A DNA stretch of 64,000 nucleotides from Bettongia penicillata ogilbyi (GCA_023548195.1 JAJHZJ010000026.1:3975598-4039597); one strand, 5' to 3'. Positions 46,117-58,399 are shown, numbered from the stretch's first letter. The notes: generated by a model from the sequence alone, not told the origin. Made by a program: numbers and translations.

Positions 46117-46330
46117 AGCATAGATGGCATGGTGGCCAAATCTGGAGTCAGGAAGACCCGAATTCAAATCCAACCTCTGTACTTATTAGCTATGTGACCC
46201 TGGGCAAGTCACTTAACCTTGTTTGCCTCAGTTCTCTCATCTGTAAAATGGAAATAGCAAGTCACTCCAGAATTTTTGCCAAGAAAACTGCAAGGAGACA
46301 GAAATGACTGAAATGACTGGACAAAAACAA
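46117..46330 (+). repeat. Marsupial tRNA-derived SINE (head shortened)
   Basis: GGAGTCAGGAAGACCCGAATTC, CTATGTGACCCTGGGCAAGTC, TTGTTTGCCTCAGTTC and ACTGAAATGACTGGAC are all present. The tRNA-like head is abbreviated. Confidence 0.88.
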
Positions 46331-48495
46331 ATATAGTGAAAGAGCAGAGACCCTGAATAGAAAGAGGCTAATCATTCAAAAAAGATCAGTTAGTCATTCA
46401 GCAGGCATGACATGTTTCAACACACTGGGAATATCAAGACAAAAATAAAACAGATTGACAATGGCGGAGGAAAATAGAATGACAATAACACCAGGCATTA
46501 AAACTAAGTAAAGATTTATTTTTTTAAGTAAGGATAAGTCATACATTTATGTTAAGATGCCAGTGACCCATCACAACTCTTCAACAAATAGTAGTACAGT
46601 ATATTCTCAGAGTATTCCCAGCATTTATTGAATAATTTTTAACATATGACCTTGAAGAAGAGTGACTAAATTTTCTAATGATAATTAATTTTATTATTTT
46701 TCTCTTTAAGGTTTGAAGAGCATGTACTTATGCACTGAAGTTATTTAGGAGGTGCTACAATGCTTGCCAGTTTTGAGATATAAAAGAATGGCTTATTATA
46801 TATGCTAAAAAAGGGGGGAGAGTTGGGAGTTCTGTGATTTTATGTCTAGAACTGGGTTTGCATCTTTGTCCTTCCCATGCCTCCCAAAATGAGGAAAAGA
46901 AAGAGAAGGTTATCATTAATCTCCTGGGAGTTGATATGGAAACATGAAAAAGGAAAATAATAACCCTTTTCTGGTTGATTATGTAGTAAAGTAATATACT
47001 GATTAGTATTATGTATATAGTAATATACTGATTGGTACTATGTCACAGTGACCTGCTACCCTCTATCAGGCAAAATAAATCCTTCACCTTTGGGGTGGGA
47101 GACTGTCTAGAAAATACTACTCATTTTATAACACCCATGTAGCTTGCAATTAAGGTAGTCTGCCATGGGAACAAGAATATTAATTTGGTCATGCACCAAA
47201 TGAGCATAAATTGTCATTCTGTCTGTGGAGGATTCATCACATTATGAACATTAAAGCTACTTAGGTCTTCTTTACAAGATCAAATTATAAAATGCAACTG
47301 CTTTGAAGAGACAACAAAATCTGTTCAACTGTTTTCAGTTATAAGCCAATTTTCTTAAAAACTCCTTTTGATATGACATTTCTGCCTTTCCTTCTTCCAT
47401 TAAATTGTTTTCACTGGAATCTGCAAAGTATACTGAATTGTATGTGAACACTGGTGCTTCTAAACACCAAATGAAAGATAAAGAAAAAACACACACATTA
47501 ATTAGTTCCTTTAGAAACTTTAAAGAACATAATTAGTCATGTATTTGAAATTTCACAACTACCCAGCTTTTAAAATTAAATGTCAACCAGATAAATAAAA
47601 AGAGTAATTTAAAAACTGAATTTGCATTATTCAATGTTGCAGAAGTCTGCCAATTTCTTTCAAGCAGACAACACATACACACATGTGTATTTGTATATAT
47701 ACATATATGTATATATTTAAAAACTTCAGTAGCTAAAAATCTAAACTCATGTGGACTAAGACTCTTAAAAATCTAATTGTGCTGTACATAATCCTATTCC
47801 TTTCCTGTCTATTCTAATCAAAAGATACTTTAAATGTTAATTTATCTAATAAAATGATTCAGTGTCTTTGCTGTGAATTTTCCATGTAGAAACTTCAATA
47901 CCTTCAGGACTATAGCTGTATAAATAAAAATACTGGTAGGACATTATACTCTTGACCAAAATTTAGAGGAACAAAAATAATTAAGAAAAGCATAAAGAAA
48001 CCTTTTAGATGAGGTTTAGGATTCTATAAATATTAGAATGAAAATGGAATTAGATCTTACTGAATTGTTTGTTATAGCTTGGCAGAGTGAAGAAGGGCAG
48101 TAGATATAAATATGGAAAAGGTGTATTTTCTTATGTTGGAAAACATGTGTGTCCATCTCATCCTGTGTTGGAATCCCTTCTTTCAGCTTCAATGTCCTCA
48201 TTTTTAATGTGGCAATTATAATATAGTGCCTTCCTTGCAGGATCAAATGAGATAATAATATGCTTTACAGATGTTTAAAAGTTATATAAACTATCTAGCT
48301 ATTATAATAAAGTGGATGATGGTATGTATGTTTGTGTGTGTGTGTATTTAGCGAGATTGTCTTGCACATGTAACATAGGAATGTCACTGTGTGTGTCAAA
48401 GGGATGCAGAATAATTATCTCTACCCTGTTCTCCTATTAGTCATAGCAAGGGAAGATTTTATTTCCAATGAGGTTGGGCCAAAAGATTGGCCACT
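46331..48495. other. No recognised feature
   Basis: 2.1 kb of AT-rich, apparently single-copy sequence. Short CATATATG tract at 47,690-47,717 and (TG)n at 48,330-48,347. No exon-like frame. Confidence 0.4.
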
Positions 48496-48497
48496 CT

Positions 48498-48501
<4 letters not shown>

Positions 48502-48566
<65 letters not shown>

Positions 48567-48592
48567 ATTTCTCTCTTTCTCACTCTCAAATT
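48502..48592. repeat. (CT)n microsatellite
   Basis: About 32 almost perfect CT units followed by TTTCTCTCTC variants. A polypyrimidine tract able to form H-DNA in principle. Confidence 0.95.
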
Positions 48593-49250
48593 GGGTTAGA
48601 ATCATTTCTTTCTTTCTGCTCTATTATATATTATTAGTCTAAGAGATGTAGTTTTCAAGTTCAAACTAAAGTTCTGATCATTGTTCATTAATGAGGAAAG
48701 GATGACACAAGCTTTGTATTCAAGGCCTGATTGCGCTTCCAACAATAGTAGTTAAAGGGGCTGTCCCATTGACAACAAGAAAACTCAGTTCAGTAAAAAG
48801 AGAGGGTCCCATATCTCAATCCAAGGGGAAATTGCCAGGTTTCAGTTATAGCAAGCAAGCTGAAGATAGTGATAGAATGGAAATAGCTAGCTCCTCTCTG
48901 AAGTAGCATTGGCATCGTTCATTCTCTCTTGAAGTGGAAGTCATAAGGGTCCGAAGGGACTACAGAAGCTGAAGAAACTTACAGGCACTCAAAAGATCTA
49001 AGGAAAGTGAAAAGACATTCCTCCTTTTCTCCCATTCTCCTGTGTCCCTCAAATAGGTATTTGCCATTGGTGCAGGGCATTGATCAATATAGTCACACAA
49101 AGACTACAGTCCCATACCAATGAGTTTTGGCACTCAGCTTATACCTATAAAAAGTGCCAGGTAGCTTTGTTCACTCTGAACATTCTTATGTACATTAATG
49201 ATGGTTGACACACTTCCCTATACAGAAAAAATATATTGTGAAGTAATTTA
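48593..49250. other. No recognised feature
   Basis: Nothing that I can name. Confidence 0.4.
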
Positions 49251-49254
49251 TATT

Positions 49255-49460
49255 AGTAGTTAATAATAATTGTAATAATAGCAGATATTTATATATTGTT
49301 TTAAAGTTTGCAAAACAGCTTAGAAATATAATTTTATCCTCACAACCACCCTGGGAAATAGGTGCTATCACTATCTCAACTGCATAGATGAGGAAACTGA
49401 GGCAGACCAAAGTTAAGAAACTCCTTCGGAGTTATGTAGCTAATCATATAATATCTGATG
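49255..49460 (-). repeat. MIR/CORE-type SINE, minus strand
   Basis: AAGTTTGCAAAACAGCTTAG, then TATCCTCACAACCACCCTGG, then GATGAGGAAACTGAGGCAGAC is the reverse complement of the long CORE-SINE body and tail. Confidence 0.75.
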
Positions 49461-49469
49461 TCATAAATG

Positions 49470-50085
49470 AAATATGGTCTTTCAACTCCAGATGCAGTTC
49501 TCAATTAACTGTACCATCTAGTGTTCTTTATAAATTTAGTATAGTTGCAAGAGAACTGATAAGTTAGAAAAATGTCATGAGTGGATATAACTTTCTTACA
49601 TTTGAGAATATATCGTAAATGGACTCATTTTCTTTTTCCCCATATTTATTCTGACTATGCCATTCTCAATTATTCTTATTAAAAGGAGGTAAATATGACA
49701 TGATGCATGCAGAGCCATCTTTGGAAACAGGAATATCAAAAATCAAGTATCAACTCTGACTTGTATTGACTCTATGATACCACCAAATTATTGAACCTCT
49801 TAGTTCTCTGGAGCTAGCCAATTCTCTAAGAGTGACTAAATTGCAGGCAGTGCTGACCTACCACATTACAAGAAGGTTCTTCATCAAGGAGGAGATTTTG
49901 TGAAGGAAAAGAATTGTAGTAGTTTAAATAATGTAAAAAAAAAGAAATAAAGCATTTTACTAAGTGTTTACCACTTGTTAATCCCTGGGTACAAATCTTT
50001 AAAGCAATACTAACAAAATCCCAAATACCCAAATGTTATACTATCTGCTCCAACAAGTTTGTCATATGCTTTAAAGTACTAGACT
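49470..50085. other. No recognised feature
   Basis: No repeat or gene named. Confidence 0.4.
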
Positions 50086-50317
50086 TGTGAGGTATATGGG
50101 GTTATAATGGCAATTATGAGAGTTAAAGGTTTTCCCCATCCATTAATGGGTCTGCCTATTAAGGGAAATTTGATTAGGGGAAATTTGTTTTGTAGGAAGG
50201 CTGACACCTTTAGTTAATTTCTAATAAGGCACTGGTTCTCAAGGGTTGTGATGCCATTTGGCTCTGAAAAGTGTATAAATATTCTAAGGTGAGGTTTTAC
50301 TTTAGGGCTTAGTTTCT
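50086..50317. mobile_element. LTR-like element, left half
   Basis: From TGTGAGGTATATGG to the L1 insertion point. CCATTAATGGGTCTGCCTA and GGGCTTAGTTTCT match the reverse complement of 37,629-38,519. It continues at 57,162. No TSD of its own could be confirmed, so the left boundary is approximate. Confidence 0.65.
50303..50317 (+). repeat. L1 target-site duplication, left copy
   Basis: TAGGGCTTAGTTTCT, repeated exactly at 57,162-57,176. It belongs to the LTR sequence that the L1 entered. Confidence 0.95.
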
Positions 50318-50727
50318 TTTTTTAAAAATATTTTTTATTTTTATTGTTTTAATTTTTTAATTTTTTTAATGTTTTACAATCATTTCCTTAAAGTTAAGAT
50401 TTTATCCCCGCCTATCCTTCCCTCACTACCCTCATCCCTCCGTGTGACAGCATACAATTCTGTATAGATTCTACATATACTTTCCTATTGAGCACATTTC
50501 CACTACAGTCATGCTATGTAGTTGAACTAAAATAAATGGAAGAAATCATATAACAAATCAAAACATAATTCACTGAAACCCACCCACAAAAAAAACATGA
50601 ACTGCTGCATTCTTCAAATGACTTCCATGTTTCTTTCTCTGAGTGTGGAAGGCATTTTGCCTTAGAAAACCACCATTGGGATTTTTTTTTTCTCAGTAAG
50701 TTCTTGCGTTATTACAAAGTTCCAAGT

Positions 50728-53700
50728 CTACCAGAAAAAACTCTCGCACACTGTGGTCGTTGCTGTGCACAAAGTTCTCCTGGTTCTGCTCCTTTCACTC
50801 AGCATCAGGTCATATAAGTCCTTCCAGTCCTCCCTGAAGTCTTCTTGTTCATCATTTCTTATGGCACAATAGTACTCCATTACATTCGTATACCATAATT
50901 TATTCAGCCATTCCCCAATTGATGGGCATCCCCTTGATTTCCAGTTCTTGGCTACCACAAAGAGTGCTGCTATAAATATTTTTGTACACGTGGGGCCCTT
51001 TCCCGTTTTTATAATCTCTTGGGGATACAGTCCTAGTAGCAATATTGCTGGGTCAAAGGGTATGCACATTTTTGTAGCCCTTTGGGCATAGTTCCAAACC
51101 GTTCTCCAGAAGGGTTGGATGATCTCACAGTTCCACCAACAATGAATTAGTGTTCCAACTCTCCCACATCCTCTCCAGCATTTATTGTTTTCTTGTTCTG
51201 TCATGTTTGCCAATCTAATAGGTGTGATGTTGTTTTGATTTGCATCTCTCTAATCAATAGTGATTTAGAGCACTTTTTCATATAATTATAGATGTCTTTG
51301 ATTTCTTCCCCTGAAAATTTCCTGTTAATATCCTTTGACCATTTATCAATTGGGGAATGACTTGTATGGTTGTACATTTGAATCAGTTCTCTATATATTC
51401 TAGAAATGAGGCTTTTATTCCAGAGCTTAGCTGTAAAAATTTTTACTACATCCCTCCGAATTTTGGTTGCATTGGGTTTGGTTGTGCAAAAACTTTTCAG
51501 TTTAAAGTAATCAAAATTATCCATCTTGCATTTCATAATGCTTTCTCTTGTTTCTTTAGAAAAAAATTCTTCCCCTCTCCATAAATCTGATAAATACACT
51601 ATTCCTTGCTCCTCCAGTTAATTCATGGTATCAATCTTTATACCTAAATCATGTACTCATTTGGACTTTATTCTTGTGTACGGTATGTCTAATTTCTGCC
51701 ACACAGTTAACCAGTTTTCCCAGCAATTTTTGTCCAACAGTGAGCCTTTATCCCAGAAGCTGGGATCTTTGGGTTTATCAAACAGGAGGTTGCTATATTT
51801 CCTTCCCTACTGTATCTTGAGTGCCAAGTCTATTCTACTTGTCTACCCCTCTGTTTCTTAGCCAATACCAAGTGGTTTTGATAATTGCTGCTTTATAATA
51901 CAATTTGAGGTCTGGGAGTGCTAGGCCACCTTCTCAAGCATTTCTTTTCATTAGTCCCTTTCATAGTCTGGACCTTTTGTTTTTCCAAATGAATTTTGAT
52001 ATTATTTTATCCAGCTCTAGAAAATAATTATCTGATAGTTTAATTGGTATGGCACTAAATAAGTAAATTGATTTAGGGAGAATTGTCATTTTTATTATAT
52101 TAGCTCGGCCTACCCATGAACAACTGATGTTTTTCCACTTACTTAAATCTGACTTTATTTGTGCAAAAAGTGTCTTGTAATTGTGTTCATATAATCCCTG
52201 GGTTTGTTTTGGCAGGTAAACTCCCAAGTATTTTATAGTGTCTACTCTAGCTTTAAATGGGATTTCTCCTTCTATCTCTTGCTGTTGGACTTTGTTGCTA
52301 ATATATAGGAATGCAGAAGATTTGTGTGGGTTTATTTTGTAACCTGCAAATTTGCCAAAGTTGTTTATTATTTCAAATAGTTTTTTACTTGAATCTCTGG
52401 GATTCTCTAAGGATGTCATCATATCATCTGCAAAGAGTGATAACTTAGTTTCTTCTTTGGCTATTTTTATTCCTTCAATTTGTTTATTTTGTCTAATTGC
52501 TACCACTAACATTTCAAGTACCATATTGAATAATAGTGGTGATAATGGGCATCCTTGTATCACCCCTGACCTTATTGGAAATACATCTAGCTTATCCCCA
52601 TTGCTTATAATGCTTACTGAAGGTTTTAGGTAGATACTGCTTATTATTTTATGGGAAGTTCCCTTTATTCCTATGTTCTCCAGTGTTTTTAATAGGAATG
52701 GGTGTTGTATTCTGTCAAAAGCTTTTTCTGCATCTATTGAGATAATCATGTGGTTTTTGTTAGTTTTGTTGTTGATATGATCAATAATGCTAATGGTTTT
52801 CCTAATATTGAATCAGCCCTGCATTCTTGGTATGAAACCTATCTGATCATAATGTATTATTATCTTCATAAGATGCTGTATTCATTTTGCTAAAATCTTG
52901 TTTAAAATTTTTGTGTCTATATTCATTAGAGAAATTAGTCTATAATTTTCTTTCTCTGTTTTGTCTCTTCCTGGTTTGGGTATCAAATCCATATTTGTAT
53001 CATAGAAAGAATTTTGGAGGACTCCTTCTTCCCCAGTTTTCAAAAATAGTCTATATAGTATTGGAATTAACTATTCTTTAAAAGCTTGATAGAATTCACT
53101 TGTGAATCCATCTGGTCCTGAAGATTTTTTCTAGGGAGTTCATTGATGGCTTGATCAATTTCTTTTTCGGAGATGCAGTTGTTTAAGTATTCAACTTCCT
53201 CTTCTGTTGATCTGGGCAATTATTCTTTTTTAAAATATTCATCCACCTTGCTTAGATTATCGAATTTGTGGCCATAAAGTTGGGCAAAGTAATTACTAAT
53301 TATTGTTTTAATTTCCTCCTCATTGGAGGTGAGTTCACCCCTTTCATTGTTAATATTAGTAATATGATTTTCTTCTTTCTTTTTTTTAATCAAATTGATG
53401 AAAGGTTTATCAATTTTATTAGTTTTTTCATAAAACCAACTATTGTTTTTATTTATTAATTCAATAGTTTTCTTAATTTCAATTTTATTAATCTCTCCTT
53501 TGGTTTTCAGTATTTCTAATTTGGTATTTTCTTGGGGATTTTCAATTTGTTCTTTTTCTAGCTTTTTCAGCTGCATACCCAAGTCATTGATCTCCTCTTT
53601 CTCTATTTTATTTATGTAGGCATTCAAAGATATAAAACTTCCCCTAAGAACTGCTTTTGCAGTATCCCATAAGATTTGGTAGGTTGTCTCATTATTGTCA

Positions 53701-54520
53701 TTCTCTTGAATGAAGTTGTTAATTGTTTCTATGAGTTCTTCTTTAACCCATTCCTTCTTTAGGATTAGAATATTTAGTTTCCAATTGATTTTTGCTTTAT
53801 TTTTCCATGGCCTTTTATTACATATAATTTTTATTGCATTATGATCTGAGGAGGATGCATTGATTATCTCTGCCGTTCTGCACTGGATTGTGAGATTTTT
53901 ATGTCCTAGTACATGGTCAATTTTTGTCAATGTTCCATGTACTGCTGAGAAAAACATATATTCCTTCCTATTCACATTCAATTTTCTCCAAAGATCTATT
54001 ATATCTACCTTCTCTAGAGTTTTATTTACCTCCTTAACCTCTTTCTTGTTTATTATCAGGTTAGATTTATCGAGTTCAGAAAGGGGGAGGTTGAGGTCCC
54101 TCAATAGTATAGTTTTGCTGTCAATTTCTTCCTTCAGCTCCCCCAACCTCTCCTCTAAGAATCTGGATGCTATACCACTTGGAGCATACATGTTTAGTAA
54201 TGATATTGCTTCACTGTCTATGGTGTCTTTTAGCAGGATATATTTTCCATCCTTTTGATTAGATCTATTTCTGCTTTTGCTTTGTCTGAGATTAGGATTG
54301 CTATTCCTGCCTTTCTTACATCAGCTGAAGTGCAATATATTCTCCTCCCTCCTTTGACCTTTATCCTATGTGTATCCCCCCGTTTCAAATGTGTTTCTTG
54401 TAAGCAGCATATTGTTGGATTATGGCTTTTAATCCATTCTGCTATCTGTCTCCGTTGTATGGGAGAATTCATTCCATTTACATTCACAGTTATGATTACA
54501 ATCTGTGTATTTCCCTCCAT
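50728..54520 (-). pseudogene. L1 ORF2 (endonuclease, reverse transcriptase), disrupted
   Basis: Likely start is the Met before EGNTQIVIITVNVNG. The endonuclease shows the conserved N (VNVNGM), QETHLK, DLNLPLSELDKS, KIDHVLGHK and SDHNAIK. The RT shows IDAEKAFDRI, SGVIQGCPLSPLLF and FADDM (52,420-52,434). The C-terminal cysteine motif HCWWNC is near 51,150. Lesions: one-base losses in A-runs near 54,250 and 53,128, an in-frame stop at 53,220, several stops between 53,080 and 52,800, two stops near 51,935-51,960, and a frame change near 51,205. Family role: nicks target DNA and copies element RNA in cis. This copy cannot do so. Confidence 0.9.
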
Positions 54521-55098
54521 CTTCTTTCCCACCATTTGTGCTTTTACTTCTGCTGTCTCTCTTCCCCTCCTCAATAGTATTCACTTTTCACCACCTCCTC
54601 CTGCTGCCTTCCCCTCCTTCTTTTAGCCCCCCTCACTTTTACTTCCCTTTACTCTTATTGTTTTTTCCCTCCCTTTTAGCCTCCCTCCCCTTTCTTCCCC
54701 CTTCCTCTCCTATTGCCTATAGAACTAGTTAGGATTATCTACTAAATTTATTGTTCCATCCTTTAAACAAATCAGATGAGAGTACCTCTCACACACTGCT
54801 CATCTCCCTCCCCTCTTTCCCTCTACTATGATTTTGTATTTCTTCTTGTGATGTAATTTGCCATTTTCTGCTTCCTCCTTTTCACACCTCCTATTACAGT
54901 CCCTTCTCATACTTAAATCATATTTTTATCATGATATCATTTACTTTATACCCGTTCCCCCTATGCCTATCCCTTTTATATTTCTTAATAGACACACAGT
55001 TCTCAAGATTAACAGGTATCATCTTCCCTTATAGGGAGGTAAACAATTTGCCGTAATTAAGTAGCAAGTTGTCCCCCCCGCCCCCACTGTTTACCTTT

Positions 55099-56184
55099 TT
55101 ATGATTCTCTTGAGACCTGCATTTGAAGATCCAATTGTCTATTAAGTTCTGGCGTTTTGGTCAGGAAACTCTGGAAATCCCTTACTTCGTTGAATGACTT
55201 TCTCCTTGCCTGAAGTGTTATGCTGAACTTTGCTGGGAAGTTGATCCTTGGTTGTAGTCCCAACTCCTTTGCCTTACAGAATATTGGGTTCCAATTCTTT
55301 CGATCTTTTAATGTAGAAGCTGCAGGGTCCTGTGTAATCCTGATTGTATCTCCTTGATATTTAAATTGTTTCTTTCTGGCAGCTTGTAATAATTTCTCCT
55401 TCACTTGATAGCTCTGGAATTTGGCAACTATATTTCTTGGGGTTTTGAGTTTGGGCTCCTTTTCAGGAGGGGAACGGTGGATTCTTTCGATGACTATTTT
55501 GCCCTCTGAATCTCGTACTTCTGGGCAGTATTCCTTAATGATTTTCTGGAAGATATTGTCCAGGCTCTTTTCTCCATCCTGGGTTTCTGGCAGGCCAATA
55601 ATTCTTAAGTTTTCTCTTCTGGATCTATTTTCCAGGTCAGTTGTTTTTCCAATAAGATATTTTACGTTTTCTTCTATCTTTTCATTCTTTAGATTTTGTT
55701 TGACTGATTCTTGCTGTCTCATTGAGTCGTTAGTTTCTACTTGCCCAATTCTAATCTTCATCAAATTGTTTTCTTCCGTTAACTTTTGTATCTCCTTTTC
55801 CATCTGCCCAATGTTTCCTTTTAAGAGGCTATTTTCTCCAGTTAATTTTTGTACTTCCTTTTCCATTTGCCCTTTTAGGAAGTTATTTTCTCCAGTTAAT
55901 TCTTGAACTTCTTTTTCCATTTGTTCAATTTTCCTTTTCAAAGTGATGCTCTCATCAGTGAGTTCTTTCTTAATAATTTTAAAATCATTGGCCAGTTTAT
56001 CTTCTATTTCCTTCTTCAGCTGTTCCAGGATAACTGCTTGTGGTTTCGAGCAGTTCACAGTCCTTTCTGAAGTTTCAGATGGAATTACAGTCTCAGCTCT
56101 GACCTCTTTGGTGTTTGTGTTTTGGTCCTTATCCCCATAGAAAGATTCTATGGTTCTTTCGGCCCTCTGCTTTTTCCTGTTCAT
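55099..56184 (-). CDS. L1 ORF1 protein, intact 361 residues
   Basis: Uninterrupted frame of 361 codons starting MNRKKQRAER. A basic N-tip is followed by a long coiled coil (about residues 50-175) built from repeated units related to QMEKEVQKLTGEN (near residues 88, 106 and 127). The RRM-like domain (about 190-285) opens with ENRSRRENLRIIGLPE, and the C-terminal domain contains ITQDPAASTLKDRKNW (284-298). Family role: a trimeric RNA-binding chaperone of the L1 RNP, cytoplasmic. It follows a 0.98-kb 5'UTR, and ORF2 begins about 0.58 kb downstream. Whether it is expressed is unknown, but an open frame this long in a decayed element argues for recent insertion. Confidence 0.93.
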   Translation of the reverse strand: MNRKKQRAERTIESFYGDKDQNTNTKEVRAETVIPSETSERTVNCSKPQAVILEQLKKEIEDKLANDFKIIKKELTDESITLKRKIEQMEKEVQELTGENNFLKGQMEKEVQKLTGENSLLKGNIGQMEKEIQKLTEENNLMKIRIGQVETNDSMRQQESVKQNLKNEKIEENVKYLIGKTTDLENRSRRENLRIIGLPETQDGEKSLDNIFQKIIKEYCPEVRDSEGKIVIERIHRSPPEKEPKLKTPRNIVAKFQSYQVKEKLLQAARKKQFKYQGDTIRITQDPAASTLKDRKNWNPIFCKAKELGLQPRINFPAKFSITLQARRKSFNEVRDFQSFLTKTPELNRQLDLQMQVSRES

Positions 56185-57161
56185 GATGTTGATTGAGTGT
56201 TGTGGCTTCTGGGTCTTTCAGTCGGAAGCTAGAGAACTTTTTGCTGAGCTGATGTGTGAAAAAGCTAAAAGCAGGTTTTTGTTTGGCGTTTCCCTGATCA
56301 GCCCTGGGTTTAGCTTGTTAAGTGTGGAGGAGGAGTGGTCTGGTCACAGGAGACCTCCTCAGCTGAACTGAGGCAAAGGCAAGCTCAGGGGCTGGTAATC
56401 CCAGCTGCCCTATTGTCTTTCTGATTCCCCTGGACAGCTGAGGCATGCCTAGATGCTAATGCATGTTCCCACCCCTCCTGGGGCTCCTCTCCTGGTGCTG
56501 AGGCTTGCCTGGGTCCTAGTGCGAGTTTTCTCTGCCCTGGGTCCTCTGTCCTGCCAGTTTGCCTCTGCTACAGTAGGAGGAATCCCCCTTAGTTATTTTC
56601 CTCGTCTCAAGTGTTATGAGACTCTTGGTCTCCTTCTATTTCTACTGATCTGGGATTTTTCTGGGGAAATATTTTATGGTTCTTTCACGGTTACCGAGGT
56701 GGGAGGAGAGAGCATTTACTGATCACTCCGCCATCCTGGCTCCTGGAAGTTCAAGTAGGTGACTTACCAATGTTTGATCTTCAGGCTGAAGGTCTCAGGA
56801 GCTGCTGCGCTGATAATCTGGCCCTCCACGGCTCTCACTGACTTGCTTTGGCTTGTCTCCCACCCTGGGTGCTGCTCCTTTCGTTCCACCCACCACTCAG
56901 GTTTCTCAGGTCCCTTGTGCTCTGCTGTGCTGGCCGCACTGCACTGTGCGCTGTGGGCTCACCCCCGTGGAACAGATCCTTTCCATGAACCTTCCAGTCC
57001 AACTTGAGCTCCAAATCCGTCACTGTCTGTCTCCCACTCAATTCCGCACCTCTAAAATTTGGTCAGATTCTCCTTTCAGAGGTACCTGGAGGAGTTTGTC
57101 TGAGAGCTTAGGTGAGTCGTTGCTCTCACTCCGCCATCTTGCCTCCACCCTGAAGAAATCT
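56185..57161 (-). promoter_or_regulatory. L1 5'UTR/internal promoter with two YY1-like boxes
   Basis: The 5'UTR carries a CAAGATGGCGG box at its extreme start (plus-strand complement at 57,132-57,142) and a second CCAGGATGGCGG box about 404 bp inside (56,728-56,739). In human L1 a YY1 site of this type at the 5' end positions transcription start. Two boxes suggest a duplicated promoter module (inference). The same two-box spacing is seen at 60.3 and 60.7 kb. Confidence 0.7.
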
Positions 57162-57176
57162 AGGGCTTAGTTTCTG
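57162..57176 (+). repeat. L1 target-site duplication, right copy
   Basis: Exact repeat of 50,303-50,317. Confidence 0.95.
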
Positions 57177-57550
57177 AAAGAAAGTTTGTGTGCCCGATGA
57201 GACTCTTGGAAGCTGCTAAGGCTCTCCCTGTCTTTGAAAACCCAGGTGTTGGTGCTTCCCTCTCTGGTAATTATGTGCATGTAATGGTCAGACAGTTGAA
57301 TTTGTCTGTTGATCTGTGATATATGTATTACTTATGATCAGACAATTAGAAACCCTGTCTGTTGATTTTTATTTCTCTATTTTCTCTGAAGATCAAGTTG
57401 CTCACTTTTCCCCCTGAACTAAGTGAATGATATATGATCTTGATTAAAATAGATTGTTTACCCCTCAAAAGTTGATTTCCTTTTAGTAAAGCAGATCTCA
57501 GAACCTGTACAGCAGGCCCCCCTGTGTATGCTTGCATCCTTGCTGATACA
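57162..57550. mobile_element. LTR-like element, right half
   Basis: Continues the LTR split by the L1: AAAACCCAGGTGTTGGTGC, CCCTCTCTGGTAATTATG, then AGATCTCAGAACCTG and the end at ATACA. It matches the reverse complement of 37,629-37,990. Without the L1 and one TSD copy the LTR is about 0.6 kb, shorter than the 891-bp relative and apparently lacking its internal duplicate. Confidence 0.65.
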
Positions 57551-58140
57551 GGGATGTTCTGGGAAGACTAACATCTCTGGTGTGTGGGTTTGCTGAGTCC
57601 TATTCAGTGCTTCTCATCTACCTTTGGTGTTCACTTTCACCCAGCTGTCCCCTGTTGGTCACTCCAAGAAGCTATAGTATACAGATTCATCACAACCAAG
57701 TCAATCCATCTTAGCAGATGAGCTAAACCAGGTTAAGGGTAGGTGATAGGCCTCAGACCCATTGGTAAATTAGGATGCTATCTACCCAAAGCACATGAAG
57801 ATTTTTCCTGGTGGAAAGAGCAGAAGAGAATAATTTGTTCCAGAGGCCATGAAGGCAGCTGAAGCAGGCAGTGTGGAGTGGTTAGAGCTTGACAAACATC
57901 TAAGATACCAAAGTCATCCACTGCATTCAAGAAAGTCACCAATAACCCTCACTTTTGTCTCACCTCTGGACTTTGATGACTCAGGAAGAAACAGAGAGGC
58001 TGACAACTTTATGCAATTCTGCCTCAATTAGATCCAATTCATGTATAAGGCAAAACATCACAATGACTGTGATGTCATTGGTTCTCCCCTAAAACAAAGG
58101 ATGGAAAACCAGAAATTTAGTCAGGAGTAGAACACCTAGT
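57551..58140. other. No recognised feature
   Basis: Nothing named. The 60-codon frame at 57,849-58,031 has no domain. Confidence 0.4.
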
Positions 58141-58245
58141 TAAACCTTCCTTCTAACACATTCCAGCTTTGTAATTCTGGACAATTCATTTAGTCTATCT
58201 GAACCTCAATTTTATTGCCTGTAATGTGGGGATTTTATATGAAGT
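58141..58245 (+). repeat. MIR-like SINE fragment
   Basis: TTGTAATTCTGGACAATTCA, then TCTGAACCTCAATTTTATTG matches the MIR body in forward orientation. Confidence 0.55.
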
Positions 58246-58399
58246 ACAATCTGTATAATTACTTTAGACCAAACTTTCTCTGAAAAACTTACCTTAAAAA
58301 TGTTATAGTCCATAGAGACAAAATTGAATTGTAAATATTATTTCTGTAATCCTTAGGACATTTGAGGATGAGGAACTGAAGAGGGGAAGCAAGGTTCAG

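Larger units (their letters stand above)
50318..57161 (-). mobile_element. Structurally full-length L1, minus strand
   Basis: 6.84 kb, bounded by a perfect 15-bp TSD. On the minus strand: 5'UTR (57,161-56,185), ORF1 (56,184-55,099, intact), spacer (55,098-54,521), ORF2 (54,520-50,728, disrupted), 3'UTR (50,727-about 50,345) and A-rich tail (T-rich on plus, 50,318-50,350). The target on the element strand reads ...CTTTC/AGAAAC, consistent with the T-rich/A-rich cleavage preference of L1 endonuclease. The first ten bases at the 5' end (GATTTCTTCA) precede the usual start and may be untemplated. With ORF1 intact and ORF2 carrying a few lesions, it is a fairly young but dead copy. Confidence 0.93.

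Noticed and set aside
48502..48592. CT repeat as a possible CRISPR-like or regulatory array
   Set aside because: It is a simple dinucleotide repeat without spacers. No CRISPR array occurs, and none is expected in a mammalian genome.
55421..55906. 161-codon plus-strand frame
   Set aside because: Antisense shadow of the intact L1 ORF1 coiled coil on the minus strand.
56453..57170. Several 80-105 codon plus-strand frames
   Set aside because: They lie antisense to the L1 5'UTR, are GC-rich and have no domain. An L1 antisense-promoter ORF was considered but nothing here is recognisable as one.
50081..57573. AGACT on both sides as TSD of the LTR around the 50-kb L1
   Set aside because: The right copy lies about 18 bp beyond the expected ACA end of the LTR, and 5-mers recur by chance.
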